A stretch of 64,000 nucleotides of DNA, from NCBI GenBank assembly GCA_038561985.1, contig CP073276.1, forward strand, positions 2,914,001-2,978,000. The letters run 5' to 3'. Position numbers and translations under genes: made by a program. The DNA comes from Petrimonas sulfuriphila. Its GTDB lineage: Bacteria > Bacteroidota > Bacteroidia > Bacteroidales > Dysgonomonadaceae. The notes beneath the pieces were generated by a model that was given only the letters and a program-made list of their open reading frames with translations, was not told where the DNA came from and did not search any database. The number at the start of each line of letters is the position of its first letter. Positions within the stretch are counted from its first letter, which is position 1. Below are positions 45,427 through 53,740 of the stretch, piece by piece.

Positions 45427-46235
45427 AAACAATAAAGAGTATTCAAAATTTGAGTGTATCGGAATTATTATCCGAGCTATACGAATTGGAAAGTGATTCA
45501 TACATTGCATATATTGATTTATACAATCATTTTAGAGCGAATACTAATAATTTCGACCCAATATATGTTGCTCTTTTAATAAGGGACATGATTGAATATG
45601 TCCCAAAGATTGAATTCTGTTGGGATGGAGATATAGTGACATTGCATGATCTATATTTCAATGAAACCCTATTGAAAAAGTATGATTTGAATCCAAATGA
45701 TTTTATTTATGGAATCGGATTATTTGATTTATATCGAGAGCTGCAAGAATGCTGTCTTGAAATTGATTCATCAGATGATTATGAGAATGGTAACGAGCAA
45801 CTATCCTATGTACAATTTGGATCACACTATATTGAACAATATGCAAGAATGGTCGATGAAAAGGCACAAGAACTGAATATCATGTATGAGGGAGTAAGTT
45901 TGGATGAACTCACAGGTAAATATTACTATCGTGGAGAAGAAGTATCTTTTGATGTTGAGGAAAAAGAAATAATTCAGCCACATTTAAAACGCCCACAGAA
46001 CACCCACAATCAACAGTATTCCATATTAGAACGAACCGGCGTTATTGACTATTTGAAAAATAAATATAAGGGAATCACAGATGTGGCACTCGCGAAGTTG
46101 ATTGCCAATATTCTCAATAGAGATCCACAAAATACACGCGTTAAGTTGTCATTAACCGGCACAAAGAACCAAGTGTCTAATGAGATGAAAAACGACAATT
46201 TTATAAAAAAAATGTTTGCTCAAATCGGATTATAA
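45423..46235 (+). CDS. Uncharacterised protein translationally coupled to the integrase
   Basis: The 270-residue protein is not one I recognise. The first 180 residues are acidic and helical (SELLSELYELESDSYIAY). The last 60 (ILERTGVIDYLKNKY, ALAKLIANILNRDPQNTRVKLSLTG) have a basic, helix-turn-helix-like look similar to tails of some Bacteroidetes mobile-element regulators. Its ATG overlaps the integrase TGA as ATGA. A role in controlling integration or excision is a guess from position. Confidence 0.7.
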   Translation: MKTIKSIQNLSVSELLSELYELESDSYIAYIDLYNHFRANTNNFDPIYVALLIRDMIEYVPKIEFCWDGDIVTLHDLYFNETLLKKYDLNPNDFIYGIGLFDLYRELQECCLEIDSSDDYENGNEQLSYVQFGSHYIEQYARMVDEKAQELNIMYEGVSLDELTGKYYYRGEEVSFDVEEKEIIQPHLKRPQNTHNQQYSILERTGVIDYLKNKYKGITDVALAKLIANILNRDPQNTRVKLSLTGTKNQVSNEMKNDNFIKKMFAQIGL

Positions 46236-46242
46236 AATATAT

Positions 46243-46267
46243 TGTAGTTACTACATTATATACTACA
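46243..46267. promoter_or_regulatory. Candidate operator before the excisionase gene
   Basis: TGTAGTTACTACA is a perfect 5-3-5 palindrome, and a further ACTACA half-site begins 12 bp after the previous ACTACA. It lies in the only sizeable gap of the element, about 90 bp before the excisionase start, where a switch promoter would be expected. Confidence 0.4.
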
Positions 46268-46341
46268 AGTATCTTAATATCAGTTTAATAAGATAATTGT
46301 TCATTAAGTTTGCGATGTAAATTTATTAACATCAGAACAGA

Positions 46342-46644
46342 ATGAATGAGATTTTATTAAACGGAATTAGTTTAGATCAGCTACAAGAGTCGATCAAAAC
46401 AATCGTATCGGCGGAATTAAAGAACGCCGTTAGTGAACTGACCACAAAAAGGGAGATCGAACCGGAGTTGATCACCCGAAAGGAAACCGCCGAGATTTTG
46501 GGCGTTTCATTGCCTACATTGCACGAATGGACTAAAAAGGGAGTATTACCCGCCAAACGTATCGGATCGCGTATCAGATACGAAAGAACCGCCGTTTACG
46601 ATGCTCTGAAAAGTGTCGAACCATTAAAGTATCGGAGGGCGTAA
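46342..46644 (+). CDS. Excisionase-like helix-turn-helix protein
   Basis: The 100-residue protein carries a MerR-type HTH_17 domain in its second half: ELITRKETAEILGVSLPTLHEWTKKGVLPAKRIGSRIRYERTAVYDAL. A helical N-terminus (LDQLQESIKTIVSAELKNAVSEL) may dimerise it. In Bacteroidetes elements such proteins act as excisionases or as regulators of replication genes. It opens the second gene cluster of the element and is followed after 2 bp by the next gene. Confidence 0.85.
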   Translation: MNEILLNGISLDQLQESIKTIVSAELKNAVSELTTKREIEPELITRKETAEILGVSLPTLHEWTKKGVLPAKRIGSRIRYERTAVYDALKSVEPLKYRRA

Positions 46645-46646
46645 CG

Positions 46647-47039
46647 ATGGCAAAGAAGTGTTTAATTAATCAGGAGATAATTGGAACTTTCCTCCGCAAC
46701 ACCACACACCCGGAGGTCTACGATTTGCAGACCATTTCAGGCGATAAGATGCCGTTTAGTTATTTCCGTATAGCACAACCCCGCGAACGATATTTAATTG
46801 GTCAGGGCGCGGTTAAAGTTGTCGAGAGCCACAAAAATGGAGTTAAGGTATTGCACACCGGTTTGCGGAGAACCTCAGACGATATGATCTCTGCGGGGAA
46901 TCTATACAACCCTGTTAATGGGAAACTGAGTTTTTTGCTCTTTAAATCCGATCCAATCACGCATACAATCACTGTTTATTTATTTCCTGATCGCAAACCA
47001 AAAAACATAAATCAGTATGTTGAGGAGGTGAGGCGATGA
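46647..47039 (+). CDS. Uncharacterised element protein
   Basis: The 130-residue protein matches no family I can name. It is basic, mostly beta-strand in pattern (GAVKVVESHKNGVKVLHTGLRRT, KLSFLLFKSDPITHTITVYLFPD) and has no cysteine cluster or membrane segment. It sits between the excisionase and the replication genes and its stop overlaps the ATG of the next small gene. A DNA-binding or regulatory role is possible, but nothing in the sequence shows it. Confidence 0.65.
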   Translation: MAKKCLINQEIIGTFLRNTTHPEVYDLQTISGDKMPFSYFRIAQPRERYLIGQGAVKVVESHKNGVKVLHTGLRRTSDDMISAGNLYNPVNGKLSFLLFKSDPITHTITVYLFPDRKPKNINQYVEEVRR

Positions 47040-47164
47040 TCGATGGAGTTAGGGCGAATTTAGTCCAGGCAATCATTGATGAGGACAACGCAAATATCGA
47101 TGGGTTGAATTTCCGGCGTGATAAGTTTGGCAGTTTTACGATGAATTTCACTGATTGTACATAA
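47036..47164 (+). CDS. Small uncharacterised element protein (42 aa)
   Basis: An ATG that overlaps the previous TGA opens a 42-codon frame ending at the TAA at 47162. The peptide begins MIDGVRANLVQAIIDEDNAN and ends MNFTDCT. Tight overlap with its neighbour and a gap of only 8 bp to the next start argue for a real gene in a phage-style operon. No family is recognised. Confidence 0.5.
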   Translation: MIDGVRANLVQAIIDEDNANIDGLNFRRDKFGSFTMNFTDCT

Positions 47165-47172
47165 CAAATGAC

Positions 47173-47814
47173 ATGGCAGACAATAAAAAATCATTCATAC
47201 TCTATACAGATTTAAAGTCAGTAGTTGAAAAACTGATAACTAAGGATAGAGAAGATGGTACAAATAATACAGGTGAACTATTCTATCATATACTGAAATA
47301 TGTGAATGATGAAGATCCGAAACCCTCCAATTTCATAATTGAAATGGCTTTCGAACCTATAAAATTACAGTTAAAAAGAGATTTGATAAAGTATGAAGAA
47401 ATAAAGGAAAAAAATAGACAAAATGCTCTAAGCCGTTGGGGTAAAGCAAGAAAGAAAGACAGTAAAGATATGCAATCGTATGCGACCGCAAACGACCGTA
47501 TCATTCGCAATGCGAATGATGCCGATAATGGTATTGATAATGAAATTGATAATGATATTAAAGATAATATAATCAAAAAAGAATCTGAGTTTAAAGAATC
47601 AATTAAACCATTCATTCAGAAATATGGGAAAGACATTTGTAACAATTTCTACTTGTATTGGTCCGAGCCGAATAAGAGTAAAACCAAATTACGTTATGAG
47701 ATGGAAAAGACCTGGGATGTAGAACGCAGGTTAGCAAATTGGGTGAATAGAGATAACACTTTTAATAATAGAAATAACACGACTAATGAATCATCGCACT
47801 ATGAAAAGCTTTAA
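47173..47814 (+). CDS. Phage-type replication organiser (DUF6291-like)
   Basis: The protein of about 213 residues has an N-terminal domain like DUF6291 (KSFILYTDLKSVVEKLITKDREDGTNNTGELFYHILKYVNDEDP, then QLKRDLIKYEEIKEKNRQNALSRWGK), a low-complexity N/D-rich linker, and a C-terminal helical part (KYGKDICNNFYLYWSEPN, MEKTWDVERRLANW). This layout is common in phage replication initiators that load helicase. The ATG at 47173 is preferred over one at 47155, which overlaps the small gene. The helicase gene starts inside its 3' end. Confidence 0.75.
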   Translation: MADNKKSFILYTDLKSVVEKLITKDREDGTNNTGELFYHILKYVNDEDPKPSNFIIEMAFEPIKLQLKRDLIKYEEIKEKNRQNALSRWGKARKKDSKDMQSYATANDRIIRNANDADNGIDNEIDNDIKDNIIKKESEFKESIKPFIQKYGKDICNNFYLYWSEPNKSKTKLRYEMEKTWDVERRLANWVNRDNTFNNRNNTTNESSHYEKL

Positions 47815-49189
47815 AGAGTTGCAATTGCCACATAGCCCGGAAGCTGAAAAAGCAACCATAGGGGCGTTACTTTTAGAAAAGACAGCCGTTTATGAAGTAA
47901 TGGACTTCCTTAAGCCTGAAATGTTCTACGATAAAGATCTTAATGAGATATATAGTGTAATCTTGGAAGTTGAATCGACTTCTGATGTTGATCTTGTCAC
48001 CGTATATGAAGGCTTGAAGAAGCGAAAAAGTAAAATATGTATATCGCAATTTGTGGATCTTTCAGGTTATGTATCCTCTGCCGTTCATGTTAAAAATCAC
48101 GCTATGATAGTCTATCAGGACTATATACGAAGATCTTTTGTACTGAAATGTTCAAAATCCTTGAGTGATAGCAATGATTTGAGTATAGACGTAGCCGATT
48201 TGATAAGCGATCATGTCTCTCAGATAGAGCATTTATCGGATATAACCGATGTTGGTGCTACCATCTCAATCGACAAATTAGCAGCTGAAGCTTACAAGGC
48301 ATATAGGGATAGGGAGAAAAGAGCCAAGGAAGGCAACCCTATCGGAATACATACCGGACTAAAAAGACTGGATAATATTTTACATGGATTTCAAAAAGGA
48401 TGCGTTTATGTACTAGCAGCGCGTCCCGGAATGGGCAAGACAGCGTTTCTGCTCAATTCTGCAAGACTTTCAGCCGCAAAAGGCAACAGTGTACTCATTT
48501 TCTCTTTGGAGATGCCAAAGGGGGCTTTAATTAACCGTATGGCAGTCGCTCACTCCGGGGTTAATTCAGAATTATTCAAAGAAGGTAGGTTATCACAGGA
48601 CGAATACATCAGTCTCGCAGAATCATTGGAGCAATTATCACTACTCCCAATTTCGATTAATGATACTGCCTCTATTTCCATCCAACAAATAAGAGCGCAA
48701 GCTAAAAAAATGAAACGCAAAGGTAAATGTGATATTATCATGATTGACTATTTACAGCTGATGGATATGAGCCGGCATAATGGAAAATCAACAAATGATG
48801 AGGTTTCAGCGTGTTCACGTGCAATCAAAATAATGGCAAAGGACTTGGATGTACCGGTAATACTCTTGTCACAACTCAACAGGGCTGTAGAGGGGCGCAA
48901 TGACAAGCGACCCATGTTGTCCGACCTAAGGGATTCCGGAGCAATTGAACAGGATGCAGATGCCGTTATCTTCATTCATAGGGATACGTACTACAGGTCA
49001 GACACAGACAAAAATAAATGTACTGTTATTGTTGCAAAAAATAGAGAGGGTAGAACTGGAGAACTTGACATTTGGGTCGACAACTGTATTACCAATTTCA
49101 AAGATGAGGTACCAACAGCAAATTATGTACGTGCGGGATATGTAGAGACTTTCAACAATAATAAAAAAGAAGAAACACTGTTTTTCTAA
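47801..49189 (+). CDS. dnaB: Replicative DNA helicase DnaB (element-encoded)
   Basis: The protein of about 462 residues has the DnaB N-terminal domain (LPHSPEAEKATIGALLLEKTAVYEVMDFL) and the RecA-like helicase core with Walker A VLAARPGMGKTAFLLN, Walker B CDIIMIDYLQLMD, then LLSQLNRAVEGRNDKRPMLSDLRDSGAIEQDADAV. It overlaps the replication organiser by 14 bp (an alternative ATG lies at 47786). A private helicase means the element probably replicates outside the chromosome at some stage. It is likely distinct from the chromosomal copy. Confidence 0.93.
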   Translation: MKSFKELQLPHSPEAEKATIGALLLEKTAVYEVMDFLKPEMFYDKDLNEIYSVILEVESTSDVDLVTVYEGLKKRKSKICISQFVDLSGYVSSAVHVKNHAMIVYQDYIRRSFVLKCSKSLSDSNDLSIDVADLISDHVSQIEHLSDITDVGATISIDKLAAEAYKAYRDREKRAKEGNPIGIHTGLKRLDNILHGFQKGCVYVLAARPGMGKTAFLLNSARLSAAKGNSVLIFSLEMPKGALINRMAVAHSGVNSELFKEGRLSQDEYISLAESLEQLSLLPISINDTASISIQQIRAQAKKMKRKGKCDIIMIDYLQLMDMSRHNGKSTNDEVSACSRAIKIMAKDLDVPVILLSQLNRAVEGRNDKRPMLSDLRDSGAIEQDADAVIFIHRDTYYRSDTDKNKCTVIVAKNREGRTGELDIWVDNCITNFKDEVPTANYVRAGYVETFNNNKKEETLFF

Positions 49190-49227
49190 CAATAATATTA
49201 TAGTAACTATTTCAAAAATATGTAATT

Positions 49228-49491
49228 ATGAAAAATTTAAAATTAGTCGCAGAGCAACTGGAAAAGTATTTGAATTTAGCTCAGGAATTTACTGAAGATT
49301 ATCAGTTGACAAAGAAGTTGGGTAAAGATCCATACAGAATTATGAATGAGAAAAGCGAGAAGCTGAAAAGGATTGAAGCAATGATTTACGTATGTAGAGA
49401 ACAATTGAAATTTTCAGATCACGAGATCACTATTATATACAGCTGCAGAGGGTTTGAAGTAGAAATTAAAAAAATATGGACTCCATTTTAA
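49228..49491 (+). CDS. Small helical element protein
   Basis: The 87-residue protein is mostly charged helix (LEKYLNLAQEFTEDYQLTKKLGKDPYRIMNEKSEKLKRIEAMI) with a short C-terminal strand region. It follows the helicase by 38 bp. No family is recognised. Confidence 0.6.
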   Translation: MKNLKLVAEQLEKYLNLAQEFTEDYQLTKKLGKDPYRIMNEKSEKLKRIEAMIYVCREQLKFSDHEITIIYSCRGFEVEIKKIWTPF

Positions 49492-49566
49492 ATATGGGTT
49501 AATATTTAGCATGTTTCTCTAAAAGTTACTGTTTAATTTTGGCTCATTAATTAATTTTAAAAAAAG

Positions 49567-49917
49567 ATGAAAGAGAATGACAATGATGTAGTCAATACAA
49601 CTAAAGCTGGTAGACCAAAAGGGTTTACCACTAAAGGTAGGATGACCCGGGTGGAGAATGTAGGGATGGAAAATGCTATCCGTTTGTTCATCAATGAGAA
49701 GTTTGCAGCTGCGGTCCAGGCCTGGGAAGAAATAGAAGATCCATATCAAAAGGTAAACACCTTTATCAAGTTAATGGAGTTTGTTATTCCCAAAAGGAGA
49801 TCCGTAGACTTCAAACCCGAAATCGATACGGAGAACTCTCTTGAAGCCAGATTATCGAAAATGATGAAAGAGCATAACGCTGTTAATAATAATGCGGATG
49901 AAAAATCATCACTTTGA
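49567..49917 (+). CDS. Small-terminase-like / DUF5681-like element protein
   Basis: The 116-residue protein contains AGRPKGFTTKGRMTRVE, then LFINEKFAAAVQAWEEIEDPYQKVNTFIKLMEFVIPKRRS. The GRPKG lead followed by a helical pair ending in a PK motif recurs in small proteins of Bacteroidetes phages and mobile elements, which are sometimes annotated as DUF5681 or as small terminase-like. No large terminase is nearby. It is the last gene before the right-hand ATTCTTAC copy. Confidence 0.55.
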   Translation: MKENDNDVVNTTKAGRPKGFTTKGRMTRVENVGMENAIRLFINEKFAAAVQAWEEIEDPYQKVNTFIKLMEFVIPKRRSVDFKPEIDTENSLEARLSKMMKEHNAVNNNADEKSSL

Positions 49918-49973
49918 TTATCAGGGTTATAAATAGATAATTTCTGCTATTATAGTTTATAGTATAAGGTGGG

Positions 49974-49984
49974 TAAATTCTTAC
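49974..49984. repeat. Right-hand copy of TAAATTCTTAC (candidate element end)
   Basis: This 11-mer is identical to 43981-43991 and includes the ATTCTTAC motif found five times before the integrase. ATAAGGTG also precedes both copies. It may mark the right attachment or arm region of the 6-kb element. Confidence 0.5.
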
Positions 49985-50119
49985 TTCTGAAGATGAAACA
50001 GTAGGAGAATAAATTTGTAATGAAAAAATTTTATTATTGAGGAAAATTATGTTAATTTGCGGAATTGTAATGAAAATGTTCTTAGCATTTTCTTATATGC
50101 TTGATTAACAATAATACTC

Positions 50120-51469
50120 ATGATTTCAAACGATAAATCAGAAAAGATAAAGGAGATCTGGAATAATTTTCAGGGTGCAAACCAAATGGTTCTCGATACC
50201 AAAGGTAATGAACTACCCAACATCGATGAACTTCGTCAAGAAGCAATAAAGGACCTTTCCAAGATCATTACTCAATTCAAAAATCGAACATTGTCTCTCG
50301 GAGAATTCAAAACAAGTATTGATAGTTACAACAAGAAAAATAATTTATGGGGTTTCACGGCAATTAAAGGTCAGTTTTTCTTCAATCAGTTAACTAAAAA
50401 TCTGGATGATGAGGGAATAAGGAGAATCGAGTTACTGCTTAAAGATACGATATCAGAACCAAAAGATTTAAAAGATGCTTTAACCAAAATTGATAAACTG
50501 GAAAAGCATTGTCTGAATATTTACTCAAAAGCGAATGACAAGAGGCTGGTTGCAAATCCAAAATCGGTTGCTTATTTTCTCTCATACTTCTGGCAAATTG
50601 CCGATAATACACAATGGCCCATTTATTATACAGCAACCCTACAATCTTTTGAACAAATTGGATTGTGGGAAGCAAAATTATCACAACGTGAAAATTACGA
50701 GCGATTCTATGAACTGAACGAAGAGATTAAAGAAATACTAAGTAAACAAACGAAATCAACTATATCGAATTGGGATGTTGAGCATGCTTTTTGGCTTTTC
50801 AGAGGCAATCCAAACAAAAAGGTGGGAGACAAGAAGATTACAAGAAAAATTATTGAAAGACCTGATACTATTGATGAAGTGGATGATGTTTTAGTATCTG
50901 CAAGCTTTGATCTCTCAGACTACATCATACCCAGGGTATCAAAACTTGTTGAACTGGGAAATGCAACAGATAAATCCTCAACTCAGAAAGGATATGAATA
51001 TGAAAAATTAGTGGCAGAAGTATTCGGGCAATTAGATTTTGAAGTGGAGTCATTGGGTCAGGGTACCGGTAGAAATCCTGACGCTATTCTAAAATTCAGA
51101 GAAGAAAACACTGCATTTATCGTTGATGCGAAAGCATACAATGGTGGATTTTCACTTGGGACAAGTGATAGAGCTATCAGGGAATATATTAATTACCATT
51201 GTCCAAAGCTACTTAGAAATGGATACAAGAAAATCGGATTTATAATAGTAAGCAATGATTTCAGGGATAATTTTGATGATTTCGTAAATAGCATTACCTG
51301 GGATACCGACATCAAACGATTCATTTTGTTAACTTCAGAGGCATTGTTGTACTTGCTCGCATTTAAAACAAAAAACCGGTTGAGCCTGGGAACAGTAATA
51401 GAAAGCCTCATCAGTTTCGGAAATCCAATTACAGCAAAAAAAATCATTGACAAGTTTGATGATGTTTGA
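50120..51469 (+). CDS. FokI-type PD-(D/E)xK nuclease without methyltransferase
   Basis: The 449-residue protein ends in a domain that aligns by eye with the FokI cleavage domain: KGYEYEKLVAEVFGQL, RNPDAILKF, then FIVDAKAYNGGFSLGTSDRAIREYI, with the catalytic D...DxK set, and GFIIVSNDFRDNF. FokI itself has KPDGAI and VIVDTKAYSGGYNLP. The N-terminal 290 residues (GNELPNIDELRQEAI, NLWGFTAIKGQFFFNQL) are unlike FokI's DNA-recognition part and unassigned. No methyltransferase is adjacent. It may cut modified or foreign DNA, or act only when triggered. The nuclease gene at 51493 follows after 23 bp. Confidence 0.8.
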   Translation: MISNDKSEKIKEIWNNFQGANQMVLDTKGNELPNIDELRQEAIKDLSKIITQFKNRTLSLGEFKTSIDSYNKKNNLWGFTAIKGQFFFNQLTKNLDDEGIRRIELLLKDTISEPKDLKDALTKIDKLEKHCLNIYSKANDKRLVANPKSVAYFLSYFWQIADNTQWPIYYTATLQSFEQIGLWEAKLSQRENYERFYELNEEIKEILSKQTKSTISNWDVEHAFWLFRGNPNKKVGDKKITRKIIERPDTIDEVDDVLVSASFDLSDYIIPRVSKLVELGNATDKSSTQKGYEYEKLVAEVFGQLDFEVESLGQGTGRNPDAILKFREENTAFIVDAKAYNGGFSLGTSDRAIREYINYHCPKLLRNGYKKIGFIIVSNDFRDNFDDFVNSITWDTDIKRFILLTSEALLYLLAFKTKNRLSLGTVIESLISFGNPITAKKIIDKFDDV

Positions 51470-51492
51470 TCATTCTTTCTAAATACACATCC

Positions 51493-52524
51493 ATGAAAAA
51501 TAAAGTTAGCGAAAAGCCTTATCATTCTGAGGTAGGCAATGAAAGGACAGGTTTACATTTGAATAAAGACGTATTTGATGAAATTGATTTAGGCCCACAA
51601 TCTGAATCCGACAACCCATTTACAGCCAAGGCACGAAAACTTCAATCGTTGTGGAGAGTTGTAAATGGTTTAGAAATTGGTGTAGGACCCAATAAGAAAT
51701 CAAATAATAAAGGCATTCCAACCAAATTCGGAAATATAATTACCGACGGTGAGATAAGTGGCAAGAATTTCTATTTCCCCGAAACGTTTGAATATGCAAA
51801 ATGGAGGGTTCAGAACAGACTTAAAGATGAAACTATTGATGCTTATCGGCTGTTTAACAACCTCCTTTCGAGCATGCCGATGGCGTTTAACCTGTTTCAT
51901 CCGCTGATGATGCTTAAAGCGGAGAAACCTGCGCTGGTCGATCTGATGATCAGAAGTGCTTTTCCAACAATCCCATCCATTTACAGGGTGCAGGAAATCG
52001 GACTGGAGTTTATTCCAACACCTAAAGAGAACTATACCCATGACAAATCGGCTATGGATGCATTTATCCGGTATCAGGACAGGGGGGGCAACAACTATTT
52101 GATTGCGATAGAGACGAAATATACCGACAGCCTGGGAACGAATGCTGCATCAGGTAAAGTACAACAATATCAATTGGAAGTAATGCGTGAGCTAAACATA
52201 TTTACACCAGAGTTCATTAATAGCATCAATGAAGGTGAGATAGTAATCAGTCAGATCTTCCGCAATTTCATACTTGCGGAAAAATATGGAAAGGTTCACG
52301 ACTTGAAAGGAGTCTATTCTGTTGTGATGGCACCCGCAGATCATCCCACCACCCAAAAAGAGATTAAATCACTTCAGGCACGACTCAATGAAGAAGCCTT
52401 GAAAAGAGTCTTTGTTTTGAGTCTTGAAGAATTCTCCACCGCTATTCGGGTGCATTGTCCAGGCAAATATCTGAAATGGATCGACTGGTTCCACGACCGG
52501 TATCTTAATTTTGAGAAAGTTTGA
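51493..52524 (+). CDS. PGN_0703-like putative restriction endonuclease
   Basis: The product of about 343 residues resembles the PGN_0703 family of putative restriction nucleases. Supporting pieces are AKARKLQSLWRVVNGLEIG, FNLFHPLMMLKAEKPALVDLMIRSAFP and the nuclease core AMDAFIRYQDRGGNNYLIAIETKYTDSLG, where D...ExK forms the active site. I use the ATG at 51493; a TTG start at 51466 would overlap the FokI-like gene. The 23-bp spacing suggests both nucleases are made from one transcript. Function is inferred from the family label and the surrounding defence genes. Confidence 0.75.
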   Translation: MKNKVSEKPYHSEVGNERTGLHLNKDVFDEIDLGPQSESDNPFTAKARKLQSLWRVVNGLEIGVGPNKKSNNKGIPTKFGNIITDGEISGKNFYFPETFEYAKWRVQNRLKDETIDAYRLFNNLLSSMPMAFNLFHPLMMLKAEKPALVDLMIRSAFPTIPSIYRVQEIGLEFIPTPKENYTHDKSAMDAFIRYQDRGGNNYLIAIETKYTDSLGTNAASGKVQQYQLEVMRELNIFTPEFINSINEGEIVISQIFRNFILAEKYGKVHDLKGVYSVVMAPADHPTTQKEIKSLQARLNEEALKRVFVLSLEEFSTAIRVHCPGKYLKWIDWFHDRYLNFEKV

Positions 52525-52623
52525 TTGGGCTGCGTTTAGTATCTTTCAATCGATTTTTTAATCGTGACACAAATTGTCAAACCCACCTTGTACTTTTGAA
52601 CCATTCATTATAAATTAAAATCT

Positions 52624-53466
52624 ATGAAAACTTTAAATTATCTGATTATCATCGCTTTGTCAGTATTAACACTCTCCTCCTGCAAGACTACTTATTACCA
52701 GGTTTACCGTGCCGTACCATCAGACAGGTCGATGGCCAATAGAGAGGCACTGGTCTATGAAGATGAAAATTGCGAAGTTACCTACAACCTCTGGAGTCAC
52801 GGCGGTAATATGGGGTTCGGCTTCTTCAACAAGACGAAAGAGAACATCTACCTGAATCTTGACGAGTGTTTCTTCGTGAGAAACGATGTGGCGAACGACT
52901 ATTACCTCGACCGGGAGTTCACCCAAACATCCAATGTGGGTTCCAAAAGTTCACGTAAGAAAGGAGCATCGGTTGCACTTACCGGCCTCAATTTCCTGGG
53001 ACTGATCCAAAGCAACCAAGCAGCAGCAGAGGTGAGTGAATCATTGATAACTTCTTCTGGCTCATCTATATCGGTTAAGGAGAAGAAGATCATCACCATC
53101 CCTCCGGGCACGCTCAAGTTCATCTCGGAATACAACATCAACGAAAGTCTGTACCGCGACTGCGACCTATTGAAGTACCCAAGAAGAAAACAGGTGAAAA
53201 CTTTACATTTCATGAAAGAGGAGAGTCCCTTCGTCTTCAGTAACCGGATTACTTACCGGGTGGGGGAATCGGCAGAACCGGTTCAGTTTGAGAACCAGTT
53301 TTACGTCTCGGAAATCACCAACTACCCGGAGAAAGAGGTCGTGGATTATGAGTCTGATGAGTTCTGTGGGGAGAAAAGTGAGGAGAAATACAACTTCTTC
53401 AAGATCAAATCACCTGACCGATTTTATATCATGTATTTAAAGAGCCAAAATGGAATGAAGCACTGA
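52624..53466 (+). CDS. Uncharacterised lipoprotein in the defence island
   Basis: The 280-residue protein begins with a lipoprotein signal (LIIIALSVLTLSSC, cysteine near residue 20). It has a region of glycine and serine (VGSKSSRKKGASVALTGLNFLG) and beta-rich C-terminal half. I do not recognise a family. It lies 99 bp after the PGN_0703-like gene and about 275 bp before brxA. It may be a chance passenger or a surface component linked to either system; the sequence does not decide. Confidence 0.75.
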   Translation: MKTLNYLIIIALSVLTLSSCKTTYYQVYRAVPSDRSMANREALVYEDENCEVTYNLWSHGGNMGFGFFNKTKENIYLNLDECFFVRNDVANDYYLDREFTQTSNVGSKSSRKKGASVALTGLNFLGLIQSNQAAAEVSESLITSSGSSISVKEKKIITIPPGTLKFISEYNINESLYRDCDLLKYPRRKQVKTLHFMKEESPFVFSNRITYRVGESAEPVQFENQFYVSEITNYPEKEVVDYESDEFCGEKSEEKYNFFKIKSPDRFYIMYLKSQNGMKH

Positions 53467-53559
53467 TGTTCTCAGAATTGGAACGACGACGATTTGGCAA
53501 GCATAAAAATTTACCTTGTTTTTTACAAGCTTTTTTCGCCGTTTAACCGTTTTAATTCC

Positions 53560-53567
53560 TATATTTG
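53560..53567 (+). promoter_or_regulatory. -7 box for the brx operon
   Basis: TATATTTG matches TAnnTTTG and lies about 175 bp before brxA. The -33 position has only TTTTCG-like sequence. The rest of the 53467-53740 gap shows no gene. Confidence 0.45.
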
Positions 53568-53740
53568 TGATGCAACAGCCATGAGTGCCTGAAATGAACA
53601 TATAAGTGAATAAAACTGCCTAAAAGGATACCTGGCAGACCGGTCGTAACATGTTGGTGGTTCCGCTGCCATTGATGTTGAGACACAGGTCCTGCCGGTT
53701 ATCTTTTTTGTCGTAGAGATGCAACAACTGATTGATCCGG

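Larger units (their letters stand above)
43981..49984. mobile_element. Candidate small integrative element (~6.0 kb) with integrase and replication genes
   Basis: A tyrosine integrase at the left, an excisionase-like HTH protein, a phage-type replication organiser and a DnaB helicase lie on one strand in tightly packed order. The 11-mer TAAATTCTTAC occurs at 43981-43991 and again at 49974-49984, just past the last gene; it contains the ATTCTTAC motif repeated before the integrase. No capsid, tail, portal or large terminase gene is present, so it resembles a phage satellite or cryptic replicon. Limits are inferred from this repeat only. Confidence 0.5.
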
